Positions 11,643 to 24,146 of a stretch of DNA of 64,000 bases are shown here, piece by piece. The DNA is from Plantago major (lineage: Eukaryota; Streptophyta; Magnoliopsida; Lamiales; Plantaginaceae): the NCBI GenBank assembly GCA_026545765.1, contig JAIFAC010000333.1, positions 1-64,000 on the forward strand, given 5' to 3'. The notes under the pieces were generated by a model that was given only the letters and a program-made list of their open reading frames with translations, had not been told where the DNA came from and made no database searches. Numbering within the stretch: position 1 is the first letter of the stretch; each line of letters begins with the position of its first letter. A program made the translations under genes and the position numbers.

Positions 11643-13543
11643 TCATGTAGATGTTTCTGTTGTTTTGTCCACAAGATCTTCTTCTCTCTTGCCTACCTGT
11701 TGTGTCGGATTCTTCTGGTTTTCGACGACAACATTATTGCAGCTGGATTCATTGTATCTGTAGCATGTTATGAGATGATCATTTACTAAACCTGCTACTT
11801 GCATAAATGAGTACACAACTGTTGGCCCTACGCAGCGGAACCCTCTCTGCATCAGATCCTTGCTTATGAACTCAGCTTTGGGCGATTTGGCTGGTACTTG
11901 ACGTGTGTAGCGGAAACCACTTTTGATCGGTTTATTGTTCACAAAACGCCACAAGTAGTCGTTGAAGGAGCCAAACTCTTGCTGGATCTGCAAGGCCAAA
12001 CAAAACTGCAACATTTAGTTTAACAAACTGTTAAGTTCCCAGCAGTTGAAGCCTTAAAAAAAAATCTGACCTTCAATAGATGCTTAGCGTTATCGATAAT
12101 TGCACGGAGTTTTGGTTCTGACAGCAACGTGTTGCCACGCAGTCTGATTGATAGCAGTCTCTCTTCATCAAACTTTGCAATGGATGATGGATCAAATTCA
12201 TCAAAAATCTTCCTGTCAGGATTATCAATTCATCTGTCAATAATGACGAAAATTTGATACACATTGATAGAAGATTTAAGTAAGGTCTTGGGTTTGAGTC
12301 TTTTGTTGTAGATGTAAACACAAGTAGGAAAGCCACTTCTGGGAAACAGTGCGAAATCCCTTGTCCGGATCAGTCGCAGCTTATACCGCTGTGAAACCAA
12401 AAAACGAAGATGCATGTATAAGCAGCTACCTAAAAGTAGGTCTCTTGGTAAGTATGAGTGGCCAAGAGAGCTCTGCAAGTGCTTGTGAATAGACAAGTAG
12501 CTCGAACAACTTGGCATCATCGTGAACTGGAACTCCCCACTCTTCGTCGTGGAAAGAAGCATAAACCGGCTCTGCAGAGCAAAATGTTAGAATGAACATG
12601 TACTCTGGGAGAATTTTCAACCAAGCTGTATCAACTAAGCTATCCGACCCTATTAGCTAGCCCCTTGCTCATGGCATTAAGTCATTAACAATGAAAATCA
12701 ATATGCTTTCGCCAGATTATATCTAGCTAGTTTGATTTGGTGATAATACTTGTTTAGTTTACGCCAGTATGAACCCAAGACATTCTCAAATTTCAACTTC
12801 CTGACTCTGGCTTCACCCATAACGTGAACTTGAAACACCATCAGTATCAGCAGAGCTATAAGTAGTGTTCTGTTTCATCCTTTTCATCAATGAGTTTTCT
12901 TAATTCACATTACTCTGCCAAGAATCTTAACCTAGAACATACTTGCAATAAAACATTGTTGTGCATATTGCAATTAGACGCAAACAAATACATTTTGCTT
13001 AGCAGTTAGTATTAGTTAAAATATACCATATCTGCTGCATTATGGTGAGTACTAGCAAGTAATACGTACTAAAAAATTATTCTTGTCACACACAACCTGG
13101 TACATAATGTCATTATTTATAGCTACTATTAAAAGTTTAAAACTAACTCAAACAACAGTAATAACAAGCGACCGACGGTAACATAAGTTAAAAATCATAC
13201 CAGAATTAGGTGTGATCCAATCGCAACGTTTCAAAGGACGTGGCGCCACAGCTTCGTTGGTTCCAATTCCATCAGAAGACACAACTTTCTTCTTTGCAGG
13301 CCTAACAACACCTGGGCTTCGAATTCTCCTCCCATTCCCCACATTACTATCGCTACTATTCTTAACCGATGATTTAACATCAGCTGGTACGTTGCACCGT
13401 GCAACAGGCTTCCATGGGGTCTGCTGTATTACCTTTTTAACCTCTTTTCTCCTCTGGTCTTGAATTACCTGAACCTGATTGCCTGCAGTCGGGGCAAGGA
13501 TGGGACGAGTTTGGGTACCGGATTTTACAGTAGTTACAGACAT
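11643..13543 (-). CDS. DNA-3-methyladenine glycosylase I (TAG family), intact
   Basis: TAG-family enzymes remove 3-methyladenine from alkylated DNA, starting base excision repair. Four exons join without any frame problem: 13543-13201, 12571-12430, 12212-12071 and 11987-11643, all GT-AG, giving 323 residues. Residues 1-105 are a basic, low-complexity plant extension; the glycosylase domain starts at RCDWITPNSEPVYASFHDEE. The zinc-snap residues of bacterial TAG all appear: Cys107 (RCDW), His122 (FHDEEWG), His280 and Cys284 (HLITC). Further matches are KLFELLVYSQALAELSWPLI, LRAIIDNAK, FRYTRQVPAKSPKAEFISKD and RGFRCVGPTVVYSFMQVAG. Mature plant proteins of this family often carry such an extended N-terminus, which may direct them to nucleus or organelles; I see no clear transit peptide. 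A TATA box lies about 160 bases upstream. It converges on the BZR1-like gene. Confidence 0.93.
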
Positions 13544-13700
13544 TATTGCAAATTTGCAATCTTGATCTTGGTAAGTTGGTTGGTTGGTTTGTTTGGTAAG
13601 CAGAGGAATGTAAGATAACTGAGGGTAGGAAGGAAGAAAATTTGTCTAAGAGAAGAGGAAATGTTTGATAAATTGACTACAACCTAACGGCTTGTCAGAG

Positions 13701-13710
13701 GTTTATATAC
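13701..13710 (-). promoter_or_regulatory. TATA box of the glycosylase gene
   Basis: On the minus strand GTATATAAAC lies about 160 bases upstream of the ATG at 13543, with GA/CT-rich sequence between that would form the 5' leader. Predicted from motif and spacing only. Confidence 0.55.
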
Positions 13711-14405
13711 TTCTCAAGTGTTTGGGTACGTGTCGGTTAGTTTTACATTCACAAATACTTAAAGTTTTAGATTTTCTTTATACAGACGTTAAAAAACATA
13801 TCATCGATTTAATTTACGCGATTTATGACATGATCCTAAACTATCGTAGATATCGCGATTTAATTCGACTACGCTATTACACGCTATTACACGAAGATGC
13901 TAATTTAGTAAGATGACTGAACGATAGTACATATTACGAACGTAATAAAAAAATTAAGGAAACAGTACTGTGGAGTGGACAAATAAAATGAGGAATCCAA
14001 TATTAGAATTCTACAAGCAATGTTATTTAAAAATAGAAGACCAATAATAAGGGCCCAAGTGGAATTGAGTGAGAGTTAGAGAAACGTTATGAAGGCTTTT
14101 CGGGCAAGGAGTCATATTCGTTATCAGGTAAGAAGAGTTGAAGAAAAAAGTTTAAAAGTTGTTAGAGAAGGATACAAATGAGATAAGAACTGTCTTAGTG
14201 GGTTTGGTAGCGGGTTACCGTTACGAACAAGAATCCGATGCCACAATTTCACCAGCTCAAAAAACTCCAACCAACAACGGCTAATTGGACCTGGTCTTTC
14301 ATCTTTGCATAATCTCAAATGGGTAAAGCTAGAGCCTGAGTTTATATATTGTTCAATGTACACATTACTCGGATTACACGCCAAACACCCCAACACTCCT
14401 AAGTG
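13711..14405. other. Intergenic, upstream of the glycosylase gene
   Basis: Non-coding sequence between the glycosylase promoter and the left target duplication of the Mutator-like element. Nothing else was recognised. Confidence 0.6.
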
Positions 14406-14414
14406 CCTTATAAC
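14406..14414 (+). repeat. Left 9-bp target-site duplication of the MULE
   Basis: CCTTATAAC directly precedes the left inverted repeat and is identical to 19722-19730. Nine bases is the length typical of Mutator-like elements. Confidence 0.93.
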
Positions 14415-14690
14415 CACTTCAGATTTACTATGCAATTCCCTATTCAACATGCTATTTGATCCAATAACCATTGCATGTTTAATAAATATTTCAACAAAGA
14501 TAAGCTCCAAAAGCCCAAATCTCTTCAACTTTTCCAACTTAACCCATTCAATTATTAACTATTATTAGAATAAAATAAGAATAGAAACATAAAAATAAAA
14601 AGAGAACACCTGTGTCGCCTTCTTCCATGGTCGTTTTCTCCAAGTTGCCTTTACTCGCCTCGCCGCGATCATCTTCCAACTTCCTAACAA
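14415..14690 (+). repeat. Left terminal inverted repeat of the MULE
   Basis: It is inverted relative to 19445-19721, with one small insertion/deletion block near 14487-14520 and weaker similarity at the inner end. The outer 70 bases are nearly identical between arms. Confidence 0.9.
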
Positions 14691-15329
14691 CGTTATCGTC
14701 TAACACAATGATAGACTCAAGATCGAAGTTTCGAGATTCCTAATGTCTAGAACTCCAAACGTATATAATTCATATTCTTTGTTTTGGTTTGAAATCGCTT
14801 TTGCAATCTTTATGGATTTTATTTATATACTAATAATGATGATGATAATTAGTTCATACCGATTTTGGTAGTTTGTACCTTTTATTTATCCGTGTTAATA
14901 TGCTACTAGGATTTTATGGCCTAAATCAGCTTCAGGATGGAGTTCTCACCAAACTATAACCTGCTTAGGTTCTTTGGAGAGGATTTTCGGACAAGGTGTA
15001 CAATCTTATATAATACTTATCACCGCAATCTAATCATAACTAGTAGCTATGGACAACCATAAAGTCTTTAGTTAAGTTTAATATACGTAACTTTATTAAA
15101 TTCTTTCTCCGTGCATAATAAATTGTGACAAAACCCATGAGTCCAGGCTTTCATCCTCCATAAATGACAAAAAGGTGGGCTTGTATGTTTAAGCTTGTAA
15201 TTAATAAAACTAATTAGTGAGATTGGTTCTGCACATGGTCATGATTTTGTGTGGAATTACTTGTTACTATGATTGTTTTACTACTATATAATACTACTAC
15301 CATATTATCTTAATTTTACAGAATGGACA

Positions 15330-17640
15330 TTGAAGATGATGAAAATGTAGTCTGTGGATATTGATGATGATGAATCTATTCTTAATCAGGTTGGAAATAA
15401 AGGAAAAGAAGATAATTTTATTGATCTTGAGAATGAAAAGAATGTTGAGGAAGGTGATGCTCCCATAAACTCTGAAACAAAGATTCCAATACTTGGTATG
15501 GAATTTGATATCAAGATGACGATATAACTTTTATAATGCTTATGGTGTTGCTATGGGATTTAGCATTAGAAGAACGCCAAAGGTGAAATCCAATTGTCTC
15601 AGGAAATTTTGTTGCTCAATCAAGGATTTAGACGCCTTTATAAGGTAGACGGTATTATAAGTCGATCGCCCGAGACAAGAATGTGTCAGGGTGCGATATG
15701 ACAATCAATGCACGCATAACGGTAAATTTGAAGTATCCGGCTTGTCTTAGAGCACAAAGGACATCACCTAGTTAGTCCTAGAAAATCTCATCTATTAAAG
15801 TCTCACAAGAATAAATGCGCATCAAGTCGTTGAAATAGATAATATAAGCAACTGAATAGCACCGAAGCCGCTTAACCTATGTTTCACAAAAAGTAGGCGA
15901 CGGAGAAAGTGGGATACATTCTCAAGACCTTAAAACTATCTTCGTCAAAAAGAACAATACGGATGCACGATGGAGATGCAGGGATTACTCAATTATCTAC
16001 AATGAAGCAATCTGGATCCAAAATTTTTCAATGCCATTCAAGTGACGAAGATGATCGATTGCTAATATATTTTGGGCGATGGGCAAATGATGTCGATTAT
16101 GAGTATTTTGGTGATGTAGTATGCTTTGATACAACATATAGAAAAAAAGAAGATAGGCCGCTTCGCCTCTTTGTCTGCAGTTAATCATCATAGATGATCA
16201 GGTGTTTGGTGCAGCTTTTATATGATGAAACGGCTGAAACTTTCAAGTGGCTATTTGGTACCTTCAAGAAGCAATGAACGGAAAAAGGCCGTGACCATCT
16301 TCACCGATCAGATGCAAAGAATGGCAAAAGCACTAGAAGAAACTTGGCATGGAACATTTCATAGATTGTGTATATGGCACATTTATCAAAATGCAAAAAC
16401 ATATTCGAGATGTCTTCAACAAATTTTATTTTGTGAATGACTTTAAGAACCGTGATTTACGGCCATGAAGTCAAGAAGATTTTTAGATGCATGGGAGGAT
16501 ATGTTAGGAAGTATGAAAACCTACATGATAATGAATGGCTTCAACGATTGTTTTCAAGAAGGAAAAGTGGGCGTTAGTTTATGGGAGGCAATACTTTTGT
16601 GCCGATATCATTACTACTCAATAGAGTGAAAGCATGAACAAAGATATTGAAAAGGTATGTGAGCCATAAGAGAAGTTTATTGCGCTTTTGAGCAATTCGA
16701 TAAGTTAGTTGAAGATCGCCGATTTAAGAATTAAAAGAAGATTTGAGGACCAATCACAGCAAAATAAATCTTTCTAATGAGTTCGAGATTCTGAAGCATG
16801 CTCGTGAGGTTTACACACACAAATCTTTCATTTTATTTCAAGCTGAGTTAAGCAAGTCATATGATGCGAAGAAGAGAAAAATTTATGAATCGAACCACCT
16901 ATCGATATGAGATCACCCTCTTAACAAGCATTATCATCGCATCGTTACATATGATGCCTATGATCATACAATTTATTGCAGCTGTCGGAAGTTTGAATTT
17001 GCAGGGATTCTATGTTCACATGCTCTAAAAGTGCTTGCTGAGCATAGTGTTTTAAGGATTCCTGATTTTTACATTAAGAAGAGGAGGACAAAATCTGCAA
17101 AAAAAGGGATTAATAAGGACTCTCCACAACCTTCTGGAACATCAACGATTTTATCATCTAATAAGTTGAAGGAGTCAAATGAGAAGTCAAGATATGGGGA
17201 GCATTATCGAGAACTGTGTCGAATATTCAGTCAACTCACAACACGGGCCGCACGAGCCGACGGCACGTTTGAGTTTGTTAAAGCTATTGGGTATAAGGCA
17301 CTGGAAGATGTGGATGTGATGTTTGATAGTAAAGAGATCACACAACCAATCGTGGGTACCAGCTATGTGGTTAAAAATTGTAGTCTCAAGAGTGACGAAG
17401 AAACAAGGTGTCGCAACTCTCAATTAGAGAATCAGTCGCTAGTCGGAGGTAGTATGAACAATTCAATGTCTATAGCTCAAGAAGGTTCTTCTCGTCGGAA
17501 CAATAATACGAGGTATAAAATGAAGAAGACTCCCAAGGTAAGATCGAAAACGCTTAAAGAGTGCACTTGAAGAAGTCAGAAGAAAAGAAAGCCAAGAAAT
17601 AACAAGAACTCTTCTTCGCATAAAGCATCGATTTCTAAAC
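15330..17640 (+). pseudogene. MULE transposase, FAR1/FHY3-like, broken
   Basis: Order of parts: an acidic N-terminus around 15350-15500; a FAR1-type zinc-binding region with FYNAYGVAMGFSIRRTP near 15530-15590; the MULE transposase core with YFGDVVCFDTTYRKKED (first catalytic Asp region) near 16095-16160, VTIFTDQMQRMAKALEETW (second Asp region) at 16290-16345 and FHRLCIWHIYQNAKTYS; and a SWIM zinc finger CSCRKFEFAGILCSHALKVL near 16980-17040. A basic tail follows (FYIKKRRTKSAKKG). Reading passes between frames several times and includes stops, for example just after LRLFVCS near 16182, so no full protein can be made from the plus strand as it stands. An additional short open stretch (NVHPYRAHRIFLGAPLISLI) near 17940-18010 may be part of a last exon. 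Confidence 0.82.
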
Positions 17641-19444
17641 CTCTTGAAAAGGATACACAAGTAAGTTGCCTATGGTTTTGAGTATTTTATTTCTTGATTT
17701 TGTGGACTTAATAATTTGTATGTTGTTTGTCAGACGAATCTGTAACATCTCTTACAATTATGATTATGTATCTATGCGTAATGAGAATGTTGGTAATTAC
17801 AACTTAACTGGATCACGCTTCTTCAACATCATTCAATCCACCACAAGTATCACAGTTCGCATAGAGTTTTTATTTTGTTAATTCTGATCAACATGTTTTT
17901 CTTTAAAAAAATGTTTAACTTATGTTTTGATGAAATAGAATAATGTCCATCCTTATCGAGCTCACCGCATATTCCTCGGGGCACCACTTATTTCTCTAAT
18001 CGAAGGTCCTTCAGATTTGCCTCAATCTCGTGGAGGTATATAAGTAATTTATAATCACCGCGTGTTGTGCCATGCCTGACATGTTAATTGTCAATCTTAT
18101 TACTTTATTTTATTTGTGAAGGTGAATCAACTCAATTACCATCCTCAAAGTGGAAAAACTGGCCACCATAGCAATACAAACATGACAATGTTGCTACATG
18201 TATGTTACTGTACATTTGATCACTATTATAACCCAAGTTATTTTACTCAAGTGGGAAATTTGTCTAATGGAATTGTTCTTTTATAGGCACAAATGCTCCA
18301 GGGAAACGAGTTTGGAAAATGTCTAATGGAAGAGTCAACAGCTAATATCGAACAACAAAACTCGAGGGAAGACAACGGAAGTGCATGACATATTTTTATG
18401 AGCTGCATCATTTTTTTTTTTTGCTGAGACATTTCTTATTATTTCATAGACAGATTCATTTTATACTGAGACCTGAGTTCAATTGATTGCCAATTTTTTT
18501 CTACTTAACCAAGTGATTTTGCTTTCTTATAGCAGTGCTTTTGCAGATTTTTTCTTGAAATTATGACATGTAAATTTCCAAATGACATGAGCCATGAAAA
18601 TCAACATTGTTGCCGTCAATGGATCGATTGCCTTTCCTTTTTCTTGTCACAACCTCCATGGATAAAATTAAGAACCATTTAAGAACTCATCTCAACTCTT
18701 GTATACATAAAATCCAAGTAATACACTTTAATTTCGTGGAGATTAAGTTCTCACTTGTAATAATGTAAAACACACAAAATTGCTAGGAGTGACCAACATC
18801 ATATTTATATGAGAGCATCATATTTCATTCATAACATATTAACATCAAGAAGAGTACAAGGCCACAAATATAGAGTTCCAAAAATCAAACAATCAAAATA
18901 TACAAGCTCGCCATCAACTAGGAAAACTTAGAATCGATGTATCCAAGTTAACTTTTAGCTTAGATCATCAAGAGTAACTACAACCACATTTCCGCCTCGC
19001 CTTCATAAACCCGCCTATGCAACACTAAGCTCTCGCCAATTCAAAATCACTTTTCAGAATTGCGGAGACTCGATAGTGATCACATTCTCATCATCTTCCC
19101 CGAATTCAAATTCAAAATCAAACTAATTAAAAGCACTACACGGTATTCATTCGATTGATTGATATTATCCGCCTTTGCAAATAGTTCGTGGAAGTAGAAT
19201 TAAACAGAATCAAATCAAATCGATTCTAATTATTTATGCATATGAAATTGTATAATAATACTAGAATTACCTACAGACGGAATTCGAAGTGATTTTGACA
19301 AAAGGAGCCGCAAAACACGATCCGACGAACCACCAGATTTCGACGAGACACCGATATTTAAACGCCGATTGAGCTTAACGAATAGACGAGGGATTAGGGA
19401 CAAGATTCCGTGGTGATCGATTGAGATGTGTATGATCGGAATAG

Positions 19445-19721
19445 GTGAAGGGAAGCTGGAAGATGATGCGGCAGCCGGGGCGGAGTAAGGCAACTTGGAG
19501 AAGACAACCGTGGAAGGAGAAGGCTGTTCTCTTTTTTATTTTTTATGTTTCTATTCTTATTTTATTCTAATAATAGTTAATAATTGAATGGGTTAAGTTG
19601 GAAAAGTTGAAGAGATTTGACTTTTGAGCTTATGTCATTGAAATGAGCTATTGCCACTTGTCTAATGGTTATTGGATCAAATAGCATGTTGAATAGGGAA
19701 TTGCATAGTAAATCTGAAGTG
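19445..19721 (-). repeat. Right terminal inverted repeat of the MULE
   Basis: Reverse complement of the left arm, ending GCATAGTAAATCTGAAGTG at 19721. The inner part is GC-richer and diverges from the left arm. Confidence 0.9.
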
Positions 19722-19730
19722 CCTTATAAC
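19722..19730 (+). repeat. Right 9-bp target-site duplication of the MULE
   Basis: CCTTATAAC, identical to 14406-14414. Confidence 0.93.
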
Positions 19731-20934
19731 ACCCCTCAACTATCATTTATAGACACGGATCCCCTTAATTAATTATCTAATTTGTACCAAATCCATCTAC
19801 TTTATATCAAACCTTAATCCACTCCCCATCCAAACTAACTAAGCATGTACTTTTTTAAAACCACCAAATCCCTCAATTTTATATTAAAAGTACCAATGCT
19901 TATATTAAAAAGTACCAATGTTGACAACATAACATTTCGATATTAACAACGTTAATTTTATTGAAAATATAGATCCGCTCTAATTATCAAGGATCGACAT
20001 CAATAGACTTACTCAACAATGTAGAATATACTCTATGAAGGATACACTCGACCCAAATGCTCGGACATGTCTAAGTAAGGCCCAATTATATTTGAAAATG
20101 TTAGTTCCCACCAATTTGCCAATCAACTCGACCGACCAATAAGACCACATCTATGCGATGGGTCGCCTCAACTCAACTAATAAGTCAAACATGCCCAATG
20201 CTCGGACCATCTCGACAAATGATTTGAATCAATCCATCAAGTCAGGTCGGCTCATCTAGTGCACTTTATCTAGGGCCAAATGTCTACAAGAAAGAAGTCT
20301 CAAGGAAGCCATGTGGTAGCTATCACACCAACATTCACATTACAATTCGAGCCATACAATGAAATAATTGGGCCCAAGTCCAATTATTTAAAGAGTTGTA
20401 GTTAAACGTGTTAAATGCAAACATGAAAGGAGGGGACTAAGTCACATAAACTAAGATATGACGGAGGACACATCATTCCACGTCTCCAACCACTTCCAAA
20501 AATAAGGGATTCAAGCATTAGGATCTACATCAGAGAGGCGACAACTATCTCGATAAAGGGAGATGGGCGGAAACTCCATAACCCATATGAGATCAACTAG
20601 GACTTGCAATACTCCAAGTATTAATTGTTATGCCTTCTCATCAACCACCTACTCCATCCTTACATGAGTTCCTAACATCATCTTCTCCTTAGTTCTAATC
20701 TAAAGACCAAAACCCCAACACTTACCATCCCCGCATCTCTACCTCCATCTAACCACATAATGTATTGATTCAACTCATTCCATAGTCGACCCGATCATCG
20801 ATCTCCGATTGAGTCCGCACCTAGCAACTAGAAGAGCTATTGCATTATGAAAAGGACAAGTGCTTTCTATCTCTTTTGTATTACTTGTTCTACATCTTCC
20901 AGATTCAATAGCTTGAACATCGGACCCTAGATCA

Positions 20935-21038
20935 CCTGGAGCGAAAGCGTGAGCGCGAGCGAGAGCGAAATCGAAAGCGTGAGCGTAAGAGCGCTAAAAT
21001 TTTAAAAATCTATAAAGCGCGAGCGCCTTAGAGCGCAT
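20935..21038. repeat. GAGCGA-rich degenerate hexamer block
   Basis: Many copies of GAGCG, GCGAAA and GCGTGAGCG occur within about 100 bases. A second such block lies at 27224-27298, inside a segment that is absent from the paralogous copy at 34.6 kb. They may be ends of the same small transposon family. Confidence 0.5.
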
Positions 21039-21196
21039 GATATTAATTAAATAAAAACATTTTTATTTATAGAATTATTAATATTTTCCATGTATAATTA
21101 AATTAGATCCATCATATTTCAACATCATTGTCAATTTTATAAAATATAAATTGATAAACAATGCAAAATGCTAAAATATAGTTTATCGATTATGGG

Positions 21197-21250
21197 AATT
21201 TCATGATCATATAAATAAGTAGGAATTTCATGATCATATAAATAAGTAGG
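21197..21250. repeat. 27-bp tandem duplication
   Basis: AATTTCATGATCATATAAAT followed by AAGTAGG occurs twice in direct succession. Confidence 0.85.
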
Positions 21251-22069
21251 TATTTCATCACCAAATGTGAGATTTTCTAGTAACAATAAGTGTAGTTAAT
21301 GAAAAAGCATCGTAAGTTAAAAAATTCGCAAATAACATATCACAATTTAATATTTTGGCAAAATTTCCTTTTTCTTTATTACTTTCTTGTTTTCAGAAAG
21401 ACTTATGTCATGAAATCACATTATACATGCAATAGCTCGTGCGCGAAGCAAGTGCAAATGACAAAGTAGTTAATATCAAAAGTAAAAAGTTGTCATATAT
21501 ACATAAACTTTTTAAGATCAGTCAAATGATGATCAAATCGGGCATACATCGAAGGAGATGGAATTCACTAGAGAAGGCAAGCAATTCGATTAGTTGAGAC
21601 AATGGTGTGAGTGAAGAAGACGTGGAGTGGTAACGTCATGAACCGAAAGCGATACATATAAGAAAAGTAGAAAATGGAGCCGCACATCTTATTTTATTAG
21701 GTTAATGGAAATTTCAAGATCTTCTTATTCGTGTTTAATTCGCCTTAATTCATGAGTTTACCATGAAATAATGATTTACAATGTTTTAGTTCACGACTTG
21801 TGTATTTAATTCGAAGATTTATAACCGATCGCTAAGGACTCTAATTCTAATATAATTTTGATTATATATATGACGGTCCAAAATCCAAAACTATGGAAGT
21901 TTTCACTGAAGTCCCAAACTTATGATTTATGGCACAAACATCAACGAACATTTTAAAATTCGGCACAGCAATCAAGACCAATTCAATAATCCCATCCAGT
22001 CCACTCCACCTGCAAAACCAAACCAGCTAACTGATGATCAAACAAACCACCCATCATCAACCATCAACC

Positions 22070-22793
22070 ATGGCAGCACCACCACCAAAACCCAACAACA
22101 GAGACTTCCTAACTCACCTGGAAATCTACCTCGCCAAACGTGACGGAGTAGACAAACCTCAAAATCTCCCGTTACGCCTCCAAAATCATCATCGCCTCCT
22201 CTCTCCTCCCAAACTCCCACCACCGCCTCAAATCCTTCGAATCGAGCCTCGGCCTCAGCCGCAAAGCCTTCCGTCTCGGCAAGTTCGTCCAAGACCTCAA
22301 CGCCCTGCGCGCCGCCCAATTCGATCCGTCCCTAAACTCACTCCTCACCCTGATCGCCTATGGCGGTGAGGGTGTTTACTATTTCGTCGAACAGTTTGTC
22401 TGGTTGGCGAAATCGGGTTTGATTGACAAGAGGCATTTGGGCGTTTTGCAGAAATGGAGCGCGTGGTTTGAGTTTGTGGGGTATTTTGGGAGTGTGGGGT
22501 TGAAGGTGAGGGAATTGAGGAGGATTGATGAGGATGAGAGGTGTTTGGTTGCTAGTGTTGAGTTGGGGGAGTTGAGAGGGGTTGGGTGTGGTGAGCAGGT
22601 GGAGAAGTTGAGGAAGTTGAGGGAGAAGAAGGTCATGAAACGGCTTTCGGTCGTGCAGGATTTGGCGGATGGGTTGATGGCGTTGGCGGATATTAGGGAC
22701 GGGAGGGGGCGGTTGTCGGGACCGTTGTTGATTTCGTCAGCTGGGATCGTTTCTGCGGTTATTAGTACTCATAAGAATTGGATTTCTTGCTGA
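22070..22793 (+). CDS. PEX11A: Peroxisomal membrane protein PEX11A-like, one frame break
   Basis: PEX11 proteins sit in the peroxisomal membrane and drive its elongation before division. The ATG at 22070 starts MAAPPPKPNNRDFLTHLEIY and LAKRDGVDK. From about 22162 the frame shifts and reads LKISRYASKIIIASSLLPNS, LKSFESSLGLSRKAFRLGKF, VQDLNALRAAQFDPSL, LIAYGGEGVYYFVEQFVWLA, KSGLIDKRHLGVLQKWSAWF, and ends VQDLADGLMALADIRDGRGR, SSAGIVSAVISTHKNWISC and TGA. The C-terminal NWISC is characteristic of the PEX11A branch. Two bases appear missing in a CTC run after GVDK; otherwise all is continuous and intronless, as is usual for this branch. A single dinucleotide loss in an otherwise pristine coding region suggests a live gene with a sequence error, or a very recent mutation. 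A degenerate copy of its 3' half lies at 2480-2990. Confidence 0.85.
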
Positions 22794-23749
22794 AATGAAG
22801 ATTGGTTTAGGTGATATGATATGATATGATGATGATGATTCTTTCATTGTCTATTGATGTGTTTAGGAATCGGGATGAATAACTAGACGAGAACTGAAAT
22901 GGAAACATATACTTGTGACAAGTAATTGTTGTAGTTTACACAGAATTCATGAATAATACTGTACTATCTATATACATCGGAGTTTCGTGCTCTTGGATAT
23001 TTGGAAGTGTGTGTTCTTGTGTTAGATTCACCTGCTTTGTGATTGGGTTTGAGTCTTCATTGGATATGAGCTCTTGGATAATTGGAAGTGTGTTGTCTTG
23101 TGTCTTACATTCATCTACAATGTGATTGAGTTTGCTTCTTCTTTATTGGATATACACCTAGGCTGCATTTGAGTCCAGTGATGGATGAGTAAGTAAAATA
23201 GCTGATGAAGTGGCAGTACATACTTATCAAAACAAAAAGAAATTGTCCCTTGCATGTTTAATGTGATGCAGCGAGCCTTTTGATCTGTACGTTCAACTAG
23301 TGATGCAGAAATTCGATTCCTGGTGTTTATGGGCAAATCTAGACTTGGTTGTCGGTAGAATAATTAGTTGCTTTTGCTACTTGATATGCTGTTTGATGAT
23401 TTCTTGTTCATATGTTCGCGAAGAAATGTGTTTGTGACCGTGTGCTTTCATGGGTTCGCGGTACATATATATGCGGGATCTTGTGTATCAAGTGATGAAG
23501 TTCCTGCCAAGTGATTCTATCATTTGAATCAGACTTGTCAAAGTATGTGTGAGAGAAAACAAGGGGATTGCTTAGTTTCTTCATTCAGCGAAATTTAGTT
23601 GTAAGATACACCAATCAGGTCTCAACTCTCAATTGAAAGATTTCATCAAGGATTATGTTATTCTTCAGCTTTTCATCTTAACATTTATAGATTCAACAAA
23701 TGCATAACTGATCTGTAACATTTGTATCTGGTTTACAACACGAGCGTAG
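22794..23749. other. PEX11A 3' flank and left part of a segmental duplication
   Basis: No coding gene. From about 23115 the sequence is closely similar to 34019-34610, for example TGAGTCCAGTGATGGATGAG, GGGCAAATCTAGACTTGG and TGATATGCTGTTTGATGATT. The similarity stops at the retroelement start (23750) and resumes after its end (27132). Two near-identical words around GAGCTCTTGGATAATTGG (22988-23100) mark a small local duplication. Confidence 0.75.
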
Positions 23750-24132
23750 TGTCACGGCCCAATATTCTTACGGTCCAAGCCCAAAACATCTATGCGACCC
23801 AAGTCCGATTTTCAAGAGCCCAAGTCCAATTTCTAGATTATTCTTGTAAATGGTAGAAGATGTAATTTCTGTAACATAGGAGGGACTAGAAACTTCTCCA
23901 CTCTTCCCTTAAGGAGGTGGATGTGTGTATATATAGGCCATTGGCCATTCCATTTGAATCATCAAGCAAATACACATTCAAAGCATTCTTGCAAACTTTC
24001 TAGCTCTCTACACTACTCTTCTTACACACTAAGCACTTTGGTTTGAAGGCTTACTAGCTAGTCTCGAGGCGAACTAGTCTAGTGCCGCACGGGTCAAGGA
24101 GTTGTTCCAAATCGAAGTTTCATCCCGTGACA
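23750..24132 (+). repeat. 5' LTR
   Basis: Begins TGTCACGGCCC and ends CCCGTGACA. It contains a TATA-like TGTATATATAGG near 23927-23938, then a CT-rich leader. It is nearly identical to 26754-27131. Confidence 0.93.
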
Positions 24133-24134
24133 AG

Positions 24135-24146
24135 TGGTATCAGAGC
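24135..24146 (+). other. Retroelement primer-binding site
   Basis: TGGTATCAGAGC, the complement of the plant initiator tRNA-Met 3' end, two bases after the 5' LTR. Confidence 0.9.

Larger units (their letters stand above)
14415..19721 (+). mobile_element. Mutator-like DNA transposon (MULE) with long TIRs and a FAR1/FHY3-type transposase
   Basis: The 5.3-kb element is bounded by inverted repeats of roughly 270 bases: the left begins CACTTCAGATTTACTATGC and the right ends with its reverse complement. Both arms share the stretch coding for TTCCAACTTAACCC-type words, TTATTCTAATAATAG and a CT-rich inner part. Exact 9-bp duplications (CCTTATAAC) flank it. The interior reads as a transposase of the class that gave rise to plant FAR1/FHY3 proteins. 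The size, long TIRs and target duplication agree with the family; the transposase itself is broken, so the copy is probably non-autonomous now. It sits between the glycosylase promoter and an intergenic stretch. Confidence 0.93.
19731..22069. other. Intergenic region, repeat-like in parts
   Basis: About 2.3 kb without a recognised gene. The part at 19990-20900 has a composition and word use (CTCGACC, GGCCCAA, CATCTCGAC) like retroelement LTRs, but I found no matching second copy or clear TG..CA ends, so I do not assign it. A GAGCGA-rich block lies at 20935-21038 and a 27-bp tandem duplication at 21197-21250. The right end should hold the PEX11A promoter, with an ATTATATATATG stretch near 21858. 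Confidence 0.5.

Noticed and set aside
22038-22319. 93-codon minus-strand ORF
   Set aside because: It lies opposite the PEX11A start and mirrors its GC-rich codons; no conserved motif.
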